NCBI GenBank assembly: GCA_009760855.2
Contig: WPIO01000191.1
Coordinates: 156,501 to 220,500 of the forward strand
Source: Cristatella mucedo
Lineage: Eukaryota > Bryozoa > Phylactolaemata > Cristatellidae
Length of the DNA: 64,000 nucleotides
Direction: 5' to 3'
In this document: in pieces, positions 21,590 through 32,789 of the stretch
Layout: each line of letters opens with the position of its first letter
How positions within the stretch are numbered: the stretch's first letter is position 1
The notes under the pieces: model-generated
What the model saw: only the letters and a program-made list of their open reading frames with translations
Told to the model about the DNA's origin: nothing
The model's database searches: none
Translations under genes and position numbers: made by a program

Positions 21590-22051
21590 CGCACTGTGCG
21601 GACACGCCGAAACTGGAGGAGCTCGACCTGTGCCGCGACGACATATCCAGCCTCGGCCTTCGCGTGCCTGAAGCGACTGCGACGGCTCGACTTCAGCCAC
21701 AACCGCATCCTGCGCCTCGCTCTGCTCTGCCGCGCGCTGAACATGACGGCGCTGTCGATGGCGGGCACACCGTGGCGCTGCGACTGCGACGTGCGCTGCC
21801 TGCAGCGTGCGTACAATTCGTGCGCCGCCGTCGTTGACCCAGTCGACGGCGCCGAGTGTGCAGCGGTTGACGTCGCGTACCTTCAGCGTACGCGCTGGTC
21901 GTACGGCGGCGGCGTTGCTGCGTTTCGAACTCCTGTGAGCGACAACGGCACGAGCGACTGCAGCTTTCCAGAGAACGCGGCCGCTGCGTCGGAGCGCCGG
22001 GCCGCGGCGCCGCCCGACCGCATCGCTGGACGCTGTACCCAAATTGCCTAG
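21590..22051 (+). pseudogene. Leucine-rich-repeat protein fragment with LRRCT cap
   Basis: GC-rich plus strand. One frame reads TPKLEELDLCRDDISSLG (about 21607-21660), a typical LRR. The next frame continues the following repeat as FACLKRLRRLDFSHNRIL (about 21660-21710). It then reads an LRRCT-like cap MAGTPWRCDCDVRCLQRA (about 21757-21812), with Cys at CDC, C and AECAAVD. The switch of frame near 21655 is a one-base-type disruption. The cap suggests an extracellular or receptor LRR protein (Toll- or slit-like architectures use it), but no signal peptide or membrane helix is seen. It ends with a stop at 22049-22051. Confidence 0.55.
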
Positions 22052-23340
22052 TGCGGCCGCGCTGGTCTTGCACTGGTGCAGCTCTCAGCTTAGCCGCGAT
22101 GGAAGCCCTTGCCTTAGGGGGGCTCGACTAGGGCGCCTAGTACAGACCCAGCTCCTGACTCAACTAGCTCAGGTTAGAATGGAGCTTTATGCAGGCGATG
22201 CGGTTAGGAGATGGAGCGACTAACGTGGTTGTCTTAGCGGGTTCGACTTGGACACCTAGTGCAGGCCCGGCTCCTGGTCTACCCGCTAAAGTTAGAATGA
22301 AGCCGGGTGCAGACGTTGCGGTCAGGATGTGCACCGACTAATATGCTGAAGTGGAAATAGCAGCTACGCGCGAGGTCAGGAGCTGAGAGGAGAGAGAATA
22401 TAATGAGACGACTGACAGAGCTAGCGGCTGCAGCTTGGGTAGTCGATGCGAGACTACGCTTCAAGAGCACGAGAGACGAACCTATGGCGACGGACAGCTA
22501 AGTGCAACTTAGACTGTGCAGTTGTGTTCTGCCGGCTACTCAGTTAGCTGCTCGTATCTTGGGGTGCTGTAGCGGCCCGCCGTCGGGGTTGGGACAATCG
22601 CTAGCGACGCGCATAGGATAGTTTATTATACGCGGGCTTCGGGAGTTAACACTGTTAACTCCGTCGGTCCGGTACGCGCCGCATAAACGCACAGGATAGT
22701 TTATTATACGCGGGCTTCGGGAGTTAGCACTGTTAACTCCGTCGGTCCGGTTCGCGCCGCGTAAAGCGCTTACGTCGGCGCGTAACCACTACTAACAGGC
22801 CCACAATAAACTGTTGCTTTCGGCACCCAGTTGTGGCCGCCCGCGTTTTAACCGCACTGCAGCGCTGCGTCACACAGTCCACCGGTAGAGAACCGGGGGT
22901 CGACCTTCCCGGCGCTGTTACAGTCTAATGTGCTCTCGCTGCTAGCGCCGCATCCGTCCTATTGTCTCGCTGGCTGCCTTCGCCTCGGCGGAAGGTACCT
23001 TGTCCGCCGAGACGGCGGCGTGGCGCTGCTGAACGAGTCGAGGGTTGGCGGCCGCTACGGTTTCGCGATCGGCTCGAGCTTGGGATAGGTATTGGTCGCC
23101 CGACTGGTGGTTCTAGTTCTTTTTGGCATTCGCTGCGGTATTGCCGCGTAAAATAAACTGTAAAATGTTTAGAAATAAATGTGAAGTGTTTTCTGTTATT
23201 AAAATGAGATGTTGCCTTCTTGCATGACTTGTTTATTGCCTCAAACTCTTTGCCACCACTCAACTTGATTGAGAACGTTAGACCGCGAAGGGGCAGCTCT
23301 GCTAGCTAGCAGCATGCACGTGCCTGTCGCAGCTTGTAGC
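22052..23340. other. GC-rich spacer, possible LTR-like DNA, with a tandem 76-bp duplication
   Basis: No gene supported. An AATAAA-containing stretch (cccacaataaactgttgctttcgg, 22800-22823) followed by about 100 bases ending gcgctgttacagtct (to about 22925) resembles the R-U5 end of an LTR. No partner LTR was found, so this stays speculative. Confidence 0.3.
22611..22763 (+). repeat. 76-bp tandem duplication with palindrome
   Basis: Two adjacent near-identical copies, each starting cataggatagtttattatacg or cacaggatagtttattatacg. Each contains the inverted repeat ggagtta(a/g)cactgttaactcc and ends cgtcggtccggt(a/t)cgcgccgc. Confidence 0.85.
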
Positions 23341-23344
23341 TCTC

Positions 23345-24441
23345 AATAATAATAATAATAATAATAATAATGATAATGTACTTGATAAAGCGCCCTCCGA
23401 GAACTTAATCTCTTTCTAGGCGCTTCACATTTGCTGCAAAGTGAAATGCAATTGAATGGTGAGTAAAATCATGCTTGAAAAACAAACAAAATGAATAACA
23501 TGGTTAGGGATGACATGCACAGTGTCAGTATGCAAATGTGGTTAGTGGCAGCATGCACAGTGTCAACACCCATAAGCACGTGAAGGACGAATCACAGGGA
23601 CCCACTAAATGCTGTCCTAAATAGGTGTGTTTTTAAGTTCCTTTTAAATGTGGTCAGGTCAGGGGATGTTCTGACGCAGGTCGGCAGGGAGTTCCAGGCT
23701 TTGGGAGTATACGAACTAAATGCACAGTCTCCAAAGGATTTAAGGTTTGTACGAGGTTTTTGTAGACTGTTGGATTCACAAAAGCGGGTGGTACGATGCT
23801 TGGCCTGATAGGGGATTATGTCGGAGAGATAGGTTGGAGCCATAGAATGAAGGGACCTAAAAGGGAGCGACAAAACCTTGAAGTCAATCATTTGCTTGAC
23901 TGGTAGCCAGTGCAGGTCGGCGAGAAGTGGAGTAATGTGGCAACTGCGACGCTCACGACAGACAAGCCTAGCTGCAGAGTTTTGCACCAGCTGCAATCGC
24001 CTGATCACACATGCCGGTAGGCCAGCGAGCAGTGAATTGCAGAAGTCGAGACGGGATGTCACGAATGCATGGACCAACTTGGACGTGGTATCCATATCTA
24101 AGCAAGCCCGAATTTTAGCAATGTTATGAAGCTGAAAGTAGGCGGATTTGACTGTGGAGCTGATATGGTCGTCTAACGAGAGGTCGCTTTGGAACATGAC
24201 ACCTAGATTTCGAGCTGATTCAACTGGAGATATGCTGGCAGAGCCAATTTTGAGAGTCAGCCTTTCCAATCTCTGAATCACGCTGGGTTTGCCCACAACT
24301 AGTAAGTTAGTTTTGTCATCGTTTAGTTTTAGAAAATTTGCTGCCATCCATGTGCAGATGTCATCAATGCATGCAGCAAGTGAGTTGAGAGAATTTGAGT
24401 TGCTCGAAGGCTGGGAGGGATCAAAGCAAAGGTACAACTGA
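23345..24441 (-). mobile_element. LINE-A 3' half with tail, open reading frame
   Basis: (AAT)n at 23347-23372 is the tail on minus. The ORF 24437-23592 (281 codons) is open: SLAACIDDICTWMAANFLKL, ISPVESARNLGVMFQSDLSL, FVTSRLDFCNSLLAGLPACV, LADLHWLPVKQ, PTYLSDII and FGDCAFSSYTPKAWNSL. The catalytic palm is absent (5' truncated at 24441, right after the CFDPSQPSS region), so it cannot move by itself. Confidence 0.9.
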
Positions 24442-24654
24442 GTCCTTCAAGTTCTTAGGCATGCATGCGCATGCCCAGGGCCACGTGACCGGCACTTCAT
24501 CTACATTAAAATGTGAGCAAGATGAACTTGTAAGATATTTTTTTAAGAGTTCCATAACTTAAGACTCTCCCTGGCGGTCACCCTATAAGGCGCTAGTAGA
24601 ACTGGCTATTGACATGCGGCCGAATCGTCGGTAAAGAGCTATTTCGCAGTAACG

Positions 24655-24743
24655 TTGCAGCAAATGTAAAGCACCTAGAGAGAGATTAAGTTCTCTGAGG
24701 GCGCTTTATCAAGTGCATTATCATTATTATTATTATTATTATC
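24655..24743 (+). mobile_element. LINE-A tail fragment
   Basis: gcagcaaatgtaaagcacctagagagagattaagttctctgagggcgc...(ATT)n; only the last ~90 bases of LINE-A. Confidence 0.85.
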
Positions 24744-24892
24744 AACGTGTGCTTCAACGATGTCCTTTGCGTGACCGGCAGCATATATCCTATTGCTGGT
24801 AAGCAAGAAACATTTTCAGTTTTTGCAGCTACTCAGCTCGTAGTGGGCACGGACATGGGCATGGACACTTAAATTTTTAAAGCCTCACAAAG

Positions 24893-25730
24893 CTAGCGAT
24901 TTCCTAACAACGTATTTCCACGAGGGCAAAGCTGCAAAGCTTTGTACACGGTACACAGGTCAGAGTCCAACCGCTCAGCATGGCTAGCACGGTGCTCTAT
25001 CCACCGCCCAGTGACAGGCTGCTGCAGTCGGTCGCTGCTGCTGAGGACGTGCCGCTGCAGCCTGCACTTGCAGCATCGAGACACATTCCCTGCTGCTCCG
25101 AAGGCCCTGTCCCCTCCACGGCCAGGTAGACGAGGCCGCCTGCAGCACAGACACCCCTCACTTCCTCCTCGCTGCTCAGCTCGTGTCTCCATTGTCTGTC
25201 ACCTCGGTGGCTGCCGCTGTCCACTACGCACCGCTCTCTGCCACCGTCCTGCTTCACCTCGCTGTAGCTCGCAGTGACCGGAGCGGCAGCAGTCAGAGCT
25301 GCGTATCCTATACTGCGTATCCTATACTTCTACTTGCTACTGTCAAGCAGCCGCCCCAAGCTCAGCTGCAGTAGCTGCAGCCCTGGGCCGCCCTCGGCCA
25401 CAGCGAGCAGGTCGACAGAGCACGGACAGCTTCCAGGGAGACCACGGCAGCTCAGCTACACGTCGTACCTCTAGCCACGTCCCGTGCGAGTCCCCTGCAG
25501 CAGCAGCAGCAGCAGAGCTGCTGCGTATGAGCAGCAGCAGGACGAGCTGTGAGTAGTTCACAGCCTACAGCTGCACGTCCGTCCTGCAGGGACCGCACTA
25601 CAATCACCGAGTCGCCCCCTCCGTCGCTCCGCCTCGCAGGTTTCCAGACGCTCAGCTCTCTGCCGCCACGGCTGAGATTCCTGCAGGCCGTGCTTTCCTG
25701 CAGCCAGCAGAAAGGTTTTCTTTGCGATAG
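24893..25730 (-). pseudogene. Propeller exon fragment of the TRIM-propeller family (extra copy)
   Basis: Minus strand in several frames matches the propeller exon: AVLHNS-type linker, LEVRRVAELPWSPWKLSVL (about 25420-25480), VVDSGSHRGDRQWRHELSSE (about 25160-25240), VCAAGGLVYLAVEGTG and SSLSLGGG (about 24997-25020). There are multiple frame changes and no stop-free path. Its upstream part (25560-25730) runs into unrelated sequence. It pairs with the shorter fragment at 51045-51400 in the duplicated segment. Confidence 0.75.
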
Positions 25731-26590
25731 CAGAGCCTCGACTGCTATTTGTCTGTGCTCTTTCGTAGACGCTTTCCAACAGCAGAAGCAAGTAGCCGGA
25801 AGTGGAGACAAGTCGGACGAGAAGTCAAAAAGAAGGAAATGAGTGGCAGAGTGAGAAAGAAGCAAAGCCGAGCTGAGCTGAAGCAAGCAGGTGCCCATAG
25901 CTGCATCGCTACAATCTGGGGCACCCGTACGACTAGAACGTCGAAGGGAGTTCCACAGTCTAGGTCCTAATGAGCAAAAGGAACGATCGGCTGCCAGACG
26001 ATCACCTGTTTACCAAGAATGCTTTGGAGGCAACTGTCGGAAACTGATTTAAGCCTATTTAAGTCGGCGATGTTTTTCACCACTTGGCAATTAAAAAAGG
26101 AGTGGGCGTGGCTGCGACACCTAATGAGCGCTAGGGACCGAAAACGCTACTTGCTTAACGTCTGTGTTGCGACATTGAACCAATAAGGTTGGACGATGAT
26201 TGAGCTTCCTTCCCAATACCAGGGCTTAAAATCAACTGGTTTGTGTGCTTCACCTGCCTTTGGTAAGCAATAGACGTGTATAAATAGGATCTGCCCGCGA
26301 TAATCCATGGAGGAGTGTATATAAATTAAAACATGGTCAGAGCGTCCTTACTTTCCTTACAAGCTACCAAAATTCGAGCGCTCGTCGTCGGACTACGGCA
26401 TTGCGAGATGGCGAAGGTCTCGGTCGAGTCAGCTTCGGGCGATTTGACGGACGATAAGACGCGTTCAGGGTGATCTGGCGTGTTTTTCGTGTTTGGAGTT
26501 GCGATATTACAGTTCGCTACTTTATTGGTTTACCTAGCACTATTTACTTGTCAATACGTACTTTTCATCACCTAGGAGCTGCCCAAATGC
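25731..26590. other. Non-coding part of the duplicated segment
   Basis: Collinear with 51420-52430: gaacgtcgaagggagttccacagtct (25936), gttggacgatgattgagctt (26190), aagcaatagacgtgtataaata (26265) and cgggcgatttgacgg (26445). No gene is recognised. The R repeat present at 51740-52040 is absent at the matching point (about 26206). Confidence 0.6.
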
Positions 26591-26776
26591 TCATTGGCTG
26601 GTCGCGAGCATCAGCTGTATCCGTCGGTCAGCAGTGTCTGCTCGGACGTACCGTCGGACGAACGCTGGCTTGCGTTCATGCAAAGCAGCAGCAGAAGCAG
26701 CATGAGGTCTGACTGGAGCAGCTCGTGCTCGTACGAGTTTAGATATTTCAACTCGTTTGTTTGTGGATTATTCAAC

Positions 26777-26782
26777 TTTATT
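26777..26782 (-). terminator. Poly(A) signal, block 1 TRIM-propeller gene
   Basis: AATAAA on minus (TTTATT on plus) about 75 bases downstream of the stop at 26855-26857, in a context conserved at 7302 and 52604. Confidence 0.7.
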
Positions 26783-26854
26783 CGTTACAATGCAAATGTA
26801 CAGGTACATGCTGTTCTTGCAGCTGTGAAGCGAAGCTCTGAGTGACATGCAGTG

Positions 26855-27862
26855 CTAGGTAGGTAGTGGTCCTCCCCTGGAGCTGCAGCTGCCTCCAACC
26901 ATCTCATCCACAGCTGCTGCTGCTTCCTGCACCTGCTGCTGCCTGCAGCTGGGGTACACTGTCACAGTCCGATCGTCCCAGTCCAGCACGGCTAGCACGG
27001 TCCTCCGTCCACCGCCCAGTGACAGGTACCGAGGCCACAGCAGCTGCTGCAGTCCGTGGCTGCTGTAGGAGAGGACCTGCTGTAGCACCTGCCCAGTCAC
27101 AGCACAGAGCGCCCTCACACAGGGCTCGCTGTCTGCCCACCTGTTCCAGTCTCCCCACCATCCCACAGTCACGTAGACGATGCCGCCTGCAGCACAGACG
27201 CTCCAAGATCGCTCATCGCTGCTTAGTTCGTGTCTCCATTGCCTGTCACCTCGGTGGCTGCAGCTGTTCACTACGTTCAGCTCTCTGCCATCGTCCGGCT
27301 TCACCTCGAAGTAGCTCGCAGTGACCAGAGCAGCAGCAGTGAGAGCTACGCTGTATATCTATGTATGCCATACTCGTACTCGCTGCTGTACAGCAGCTGC
27401 CCCGAGCTCAGCTGCAGCAGCAGCTGCAGCCCTCGGCCCTCGGTCACAGCAAGCAGGTCGCCGAGCACGGACAGGTGCCAGGGTCGCCACGGCAGCTCAG
27501 CAACACGTCGTTCCTCGAGCCACGTCCCCTGCGAGTTCCCTGCAGCAGCAGCAGTAGAGCTGCTTCGTCTGAGCAGCAGGACGAGCTGTGAGTACTCCAT
27601 ACCTACAGCTGCACGTCTGTCCTGCAGGGACTGCACTGCAGTGACCCTGTCGTTCTGTCCGTCGCTCCGCCTCGCAGGTTTCCAGACGCTCAGCTCTCTG
27701 CCGCTCTCACTGTATTCCAGCAGGCCGTGCTCCTCAGCAGCAAGCAGCAGATGCCCCTCTGACGTCACAGACAGGTCCATGCAACCGATAGGCATCCGGA
27801 AGCTGCTGGAGGCCGGGCCAAAATGCAGTGCTGGCTGCTCCTCTGCTACAACGAACGCTGCA
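26855..27862 (-). pseudogene. Block 1 propeller exon (frameshifted by 8 bp)
   Basis: Last exon of the block 1 gene. It begins after acceptor ttcgcacag; the first base completes a codon left by the 55-nt exon. It then reads AAFVVAEEQPALHF, MDLSVTSEGHLLLAAEEHGL, EYSESGRELSVWKPARR and VAELPWRPWHLSVLGDLLAV. At 27347-27362 it has 16 bases where blocks 0 and 2 have 8. This shifts the frame to a TAG at about 27346-27348. The remaining blades (VVNSCSHRGDRQWRHELSSD, VCAAGGIVYVTVG, LSLGGGRRTVLAVLDW) stay open in the shifted frame to a stop at 26855. About six units of 40-45 residues, each with a small-residue loop and a hydrophobic strand, suggest a six-bladed NHL/WD-like propeller. That fold is inferred, not proven. 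Confidence 0.75.
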
Positions 27863-28084
27863 CTGTGCGAATACAGGACTAATGTTTGCTATTTATTATC
27901 CGAGATATAACATTCGCTATCTCTTTATATTGGCAAATGATAGCAATCTTATGCATTACAAGCTCTATTTATGAATCTCTATTTTGCAGTCTTGAGGCTC
28001 GGTGAAGTGCAGCACTGGCTGCTACTCTACTGCTGCAAGCGCTGCATTGCTGAACAGTAGAAAAGTTAGGCATAAACAGTCGCT

Positions 28085-28205
<121 letters not shown>

Positions 28206-28209
28206 GCAG

Positions 28210-29368
28210 GAAACACGACTGAGCTGCAGCTGCTACAGTACGTTGATCACATTGCAGTTGCTTGCCGAAAAATATGATACGATCAATAACTTATTGATGG
28301 CATAAAAGAACAAGCAGAGCTTGTGCATAGCGGCTGCATTGTGGTACTACTCTGTTTGCATTAGAAAATTTTCAATTATATCACATTTATGCTGATGCTT
28401 AACTTGCCAGGTCATCCACGGTGCTATCTTACCTTAAGTCATGCTCACACAATAAAATGAAGTACGATGTTTCATTGCTTCCCTCTACTGTTGAGAGATG
28501 TTTGGTCTCATTTGCAGCCTTTAGGTATCTGCCACAACCCCACTTCTTTCTGCTTAGCTGCATCCCAACAGAATGACAAAGGTGAGTAGAGTTGCTTGAT
28601 TTAACTCACCGAGCTCTCCATAAGCCGCAAAGCGAATTGATGGCGTCATCATTTCAAAATGTGGTATACATCATCAAAAGAGACTGGTCACTACTCGTTT
28701 ACCAATGGAGATTTGCACGGGCACTACTTAGGTTAGTCTGCATTTCTCATCGTAGCTACTATATGTTGTCACTTTTTATAGAAACCACACGAGCATTGGG
28801 CCATTCACAGAGCATCTAGCAGTGATTTACTCACACAGTATCAAGCAGATTCTTGCACAGATTCACTCACAGAGTATCTAGCAGCACTGCATTTTACAAA
28901 TGACTGCAGCCGCATGAGTATTTCCAACTCCTCATCAACATAGACCTATGCATACAGGCTCTGATCATCAACAAAAGCAGGTGCAATTGGTGCAACTCTG
29001 CACCTGATAACAATTAAATAAAAATAATAATAATAAATTACAATAGCCCTCAAAATCTATTGCTATCTTTCTTCATGGGTTTTGCTAGAATAGTAGAACA
29101 CGAGTGCTTACCTTTATATTGTCATCAATCAGCTATGCAGTGCAGGTTGATACAAGCGATACAGACACATTCAGCTACAGCATGCAAGAAGTCACTGAAA
29201 CACATAATTTCAAACCGTGCTACATCTTGCTAGAATTCCAATTGCAAAAGCTTCATCAATACAGCACTCTAAATGTGGTCCCTTTTCGTAATTAGAAAGT
29301 TACTTCTCTTTACAGCATTAATCAATGCCTACATAGCATAGCCTTTCCTGTTATTGTTAATTAGTAGC
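28210..29368. other. Block 1 intron, no gene recognised
   Basis: Collinear with 53900-55690 of block 2 apart from LINE insertions there. The point 28386-28400 (gctgatgcttaacttgcc) is the empty site of the LINE tail at 54104-54357. Confidence 0.6.
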
Positions 29369-29810
29369 AAACGACAATAATAATAATCATTATAATAATA
29401 CAATTGATAAAGCGCTCTTAGAGAACATAATCTGTTTTTAGGCACTTAATATTTGCTGCACAGGAAGCATGATCTGATGGTTAGTTCCATCGTGCTCAAT
29501 AAATAACATGAATAATATAGTTACATGCACAGGATCTGCATGCAAGTGTGGTTAGTAGCAGCATTCAAGGTGTCAGCATGCATTACCACACAAAGGTCGA
29601 ATCACAAGATCCTACATAATGCTCTGATCAAGAGGTGCATTTGTAGAGTCTTTTTTAAATGTGGACAAGTGTCAGAAGATGCCGTGCCGCAGGTCGTGAG
29701 TTCCGGGCTTTGGGAGCATACGAACTGAAGGCCCGGTCTCCAAAAGGTTTGAGATTCTTACGAGGTTAACAGCTAGATTCCGAAAAACAAGTGGTCGCGA
29801 TACTGTCTTA
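29369..29810 (-). mobile_element. Old LINE-A 3' fragment (shared with block 2)
   Basis: aataataataatcattataataatacaattgataaagcgc (tail on minus), followed by diverged 3' UTR and the last ORF part (AFGSYAPKAR-like). The same insertion is found at 55692-56115, so it predates the duplication. Confidence 0.8.
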
Positions 29811-30145
29811 TTGCAGGTACATTTTCTTAATAGTTATATTTGTAACTACACAATAACTACTTCACATGGCCATGTCAGCCGAAATCTTGTGGCCACCGTC
29901 TGCAGCGATCTCATGGGTCTTTCTATAGCAGTCACATTGTGAAGCCAAGGTCACAGAAGGTAAGCAAAGTCTAATTACAACCTCTTTTCTCTATCTATTT
30001 ATTCAATAAGGACAAGCTATTGGGCTGAAACTTTGTCCCTATGGCACCTCGACCGGTCTGTCACTTAAGGCGATTCCGATTGAGCCATTAGTAAGAACTA
30101 GAGAGGCAGACATAACTACGAGACAAACAAGAAGCAAACACATAC

Positions 30146-30200
30146 CTTTGCTGCAGTTCGCAAATGTCTGCACTAGTGCCAAGATCCACATAGCACAGGC
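30146..30200 (-). CDS. 55-nt linker exon, block 1 TRIM-propeller gene
   Basis: Minus strand between acceptor ccttcgtcacag and donor aaag/GTATGTG. With the phase-1 G from the 120-nt exon it reads GLCYVDLGTSADICELQQ and leaves AG, which pairs with the first T of the propeller exon (Ser). The length and both phases fit exactly. This supports it as the link between the 120-nt exon and the propeller. A dead copy is at 10366-10420, and block 2 has lost it. Confidence 0.6.
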
Positions 30201-31219
30201 CTGTGACGAAGGATGATAAGCCGACGACAGACACCGGAACCGATGTGATGCAACGTGTTTCCATCGTTTGCTCAACCGAGCATCGTTAAGCTACTACCGG
30301 CAAAGCTAGTCCAGCATGAGCGATAAGAAGAGGTGATAGAATAGGAATAGAATAAGCAGATAAGAAGAGATAAGAAGATAAGATAAGAAGAAGCTTGCAG
30401 CCAGGGCCGTCAGATCGTACAGCTAGTCGAGTTGTCTGGCTCGTACCCCAACGACTTAGCATGTCAAAACCGTTTATAGCCTAGCGTTCCTACGTAGCAG
30501 CGTCTGTCAGCTAAAGTTCTGACAAGTAAGGCCAACAGCACTCCATATCTTTGGTCATCGACGACTATCAATGCAAATAACTGCACTCAACACGTTAAAG
30601 CCGACATGAAAAATAATATAATTTATCTGTGCTAATGCTAATCCTATCACTTGTGACTTCATTGGTGACATTTGAACCTGAAAGCTGGGCTATCCATGAT
30701 ATTGAGCGTTTGGATGATAATGCAGTTGCTAGTTCGCTGACCTTCCGGTTCAGAAAAATCCCTCACTGCTCTTTGGAGAAATTTGATGACATTCTGAAGG
30801 AAGATTGGGGAAATGAAAATGCATCATCACTCTTTCCTTAAGCGAATAATAGACAAATGCTTAGGCCATGGATATCAAGAGACAACAGGCATAGGCACTA
30901 AGATAAGGATTTGTTACGTTTGGGTATGTATTCGGGCTCGGGCAGAGGTAGAGGGCACTTGATTCTCATCATATCTTCATTAAGCTAACCTACTCCAACA
31001 GATGCAACAAGGCATAGTTGAATGCAGTAAGAACGCCATAAGACAAGCACATAGTCACTCAGAGAGTGTGAAGCATGGTGGATAGTACAGTAGTTACGTA
31101 AGAGAGTTACATGCAAGAAATCTTGACAGCACTAAACAGAGCCGTACAGCTTGCGAACTAGTGGCTCGGCATAAGGAAGTTATAGGCTGTCAACTTGGGT
31201 CTTGATAATGTTAACTCAC

Positions 31220-31339
31220 CTGCAAGATCCCTACTTCCAGCACTCTCTTGGTCGGCGATAACATTGGCAGCAATGCGGCCAAGGCAGTCTACAGAATAGA
31301 ATCTCAATGGCTGAAACTGCAGAAACTCGGCAAGATTTG
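31220..31339 (-). CDS. 120-nt exon, block 1 TRIM-propeller gene
   Basis: Minus strand, acceptor gctctgaccag, donor cttgcag/GTGAGT. In the frame set by the TRIM exon (phase 1) it reads NLAEFLQFQPLRFYSVDCLG then RIAANVIADQESAGSRDLA, open throughout. Three relatives in the window (11182, 14738, 56459) keep the same length or edges. The conserved CLGR-(I/M)AA core is not a family I recognise. Confidence 0.7.
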
Positions 31340-31405
31340 CTGGTCAGAGCTGTAAGCCAGGTCAGGCCTCAGGCTGTGTGCTGTGCTTCGAAGGCAGCTA
31401 GCTAC

Positions 31406-32483
31406 CTGTGGTCAGCTTCGGAGTTCCAATCCAGGAGGTGATAACTTCGTCTAGGTTTTCGGGCAGAGAGCCACTCAGCTCAACAAGCTTGCTGGCATCT
31501 GGCGTCTCACTGAATCTATCCAGCTGCTTGCCTATAACATCGAGACGTGACTGTACGGGCACCTGCCGGCCTAGCAAATCAGGGGCATCAGCCACGTTTA
31601 TGAGGCAGCTAACGAAATCGAACGCATGCTGTACCGATAGGTGCAGCTGCTCGGCCAGACTTTGCAGAACGACAGTACTGCGTTCGAGCCGCTCATAGCA
31701 GTCCTTGAGCTTGCTCTCAGAATCATCAAAACGTTTGCTCAGAGCATCCAATGCATACTTCTTCTTGGTCCTCAGCTCGTCCAGATGAATGGCACGAGCC
31801 GATTGGATGTCCTTGACCAGACTCATTGGCTTTAGCAGCAGCTCAGACTTGCTAAGCACACACTCAAGCAGATGCTGCATGCTCTCTCTTGAGTCCTTCG
31901 TAAGAGTTTCAGCTCTCGGTCCTTTCATGAGCCACGGTGCCGAGTGTCCCGAGACCTCGCACTGTGTGGCACAGTCAGTGCACTTTGCTTGCTTGCAGTC
32001 GAAGCACAGCAGATCAAGCGGTTTCGCGTGCTGCATGCACAGCTGCTGCCCTGCCGCTGGAAACAATTCGCTCCAGCTCGTGATCTGTTCAAGTGCAATG
32101 GTCGCATGACTCGGATTGTAACGGTTGTGGCCTGTTAAGCAAGCTGAGCACAAGGAGCTCTGGCACTGCATGCACCAGACGTCTGCTAGATCGTCCGGTT
32201 TGCCATCTTCTCTGCAGACCCTGCACTTATCTGCATCTTGCAGGGCTTTGTAACGTCTCACCAACTCGGCGACAAAGCCGTTTAGTTGCATCGTTGATCT
32301 GATGTCGGTGAATACGTCACAAGTAGGACAGTGCATGTTGTTTGAGCCCTTGGCTGTGACAGCACAGCTACTGCAGCAGCTGTGCAAGCATCGCAGCAGC
32401 AGTGGCTGCTCTGCCAGTTGTTTGCAGGCGATGCAAGATAGCAAGCCTTTGCACAGACTGGGCTCTGGAAACTGTGGTGCCAT
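31406..32483 (-). CDS. TRIM-like RING/B-box/coiled-coil exon, block 1
   Basis: Open from ATG at 32483-32481 to donor ccacag/GTAGCT at 31406 (359 codons, phase 1). Domains follow the TRIM order. A RING finger (residues about 15-58) has CIAC, CLHSCCSSC and CPTC. A first B-box (about 83-125) starts KCRVCREDG with CMQC, CSAC and H. A second B-box (about 142-180) has CMQH, CFDC, CTDC and GHSA. A long charged coiled coil (about 190-330) has ELRTKKKYALDALSKRFDD. An acceptor ctttcttcag lies a few bases 5' of the ATG, so an upstream 5' UTR exon is likely. TRIM proteins are mostly E3 ubiquitin ligases; here the likely partner domain is the propeller exon at 26855-27862. Confidence 0.85.
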
Positions 32484-32789
32484 GGCAACCTGAAGAAAGT
32501 ACAAGGAAAATCCGGCTGAAAGATTACCAACGTACAATTTTGGGGACAGAAGCAACCTTTAATATTTGAAACACTTGTAACAATTGTAACACTTGTAACA
32601 ATTGTAACAACCATTGAAACACTTTTAACAATTGTAAAGCAGACACACTCCTCACTAAATAATGCCTGATATTCGACGACAAAGGTGACTACATTATCTT
32701 CTAGGGGATGCCACTTGATCATGGTATCTGGCTTGCTGTGGCAGTTGATGCAACAGAATCTGGGCTTCGTCAGCACTTGTTAGCTTTCT

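Noticed and set aside
21464-22042. 192-codon Arg/Ala-rich ORF on minus
   Set aside because: GC-rich antisense shadow of the LRR/LRRCT fragment; no domain.
26866-27910. Plus-strand ORFs up to 226 codons over the propeller exons (also 52975-53703 and 8018-8398)
   Set aside because: Antisense shadows; the minus strand has conserved splice sites, blades and poly(A) signal.
32282-32776. 164-codon ORF upstream of the block 1 TRIM exon as an N-terminal extension
   Set aside because: Its frame differs from the TRIM frame, and a splice acceptor lies just before the TRIM ATG; the peptide is only partly shared with block 2.
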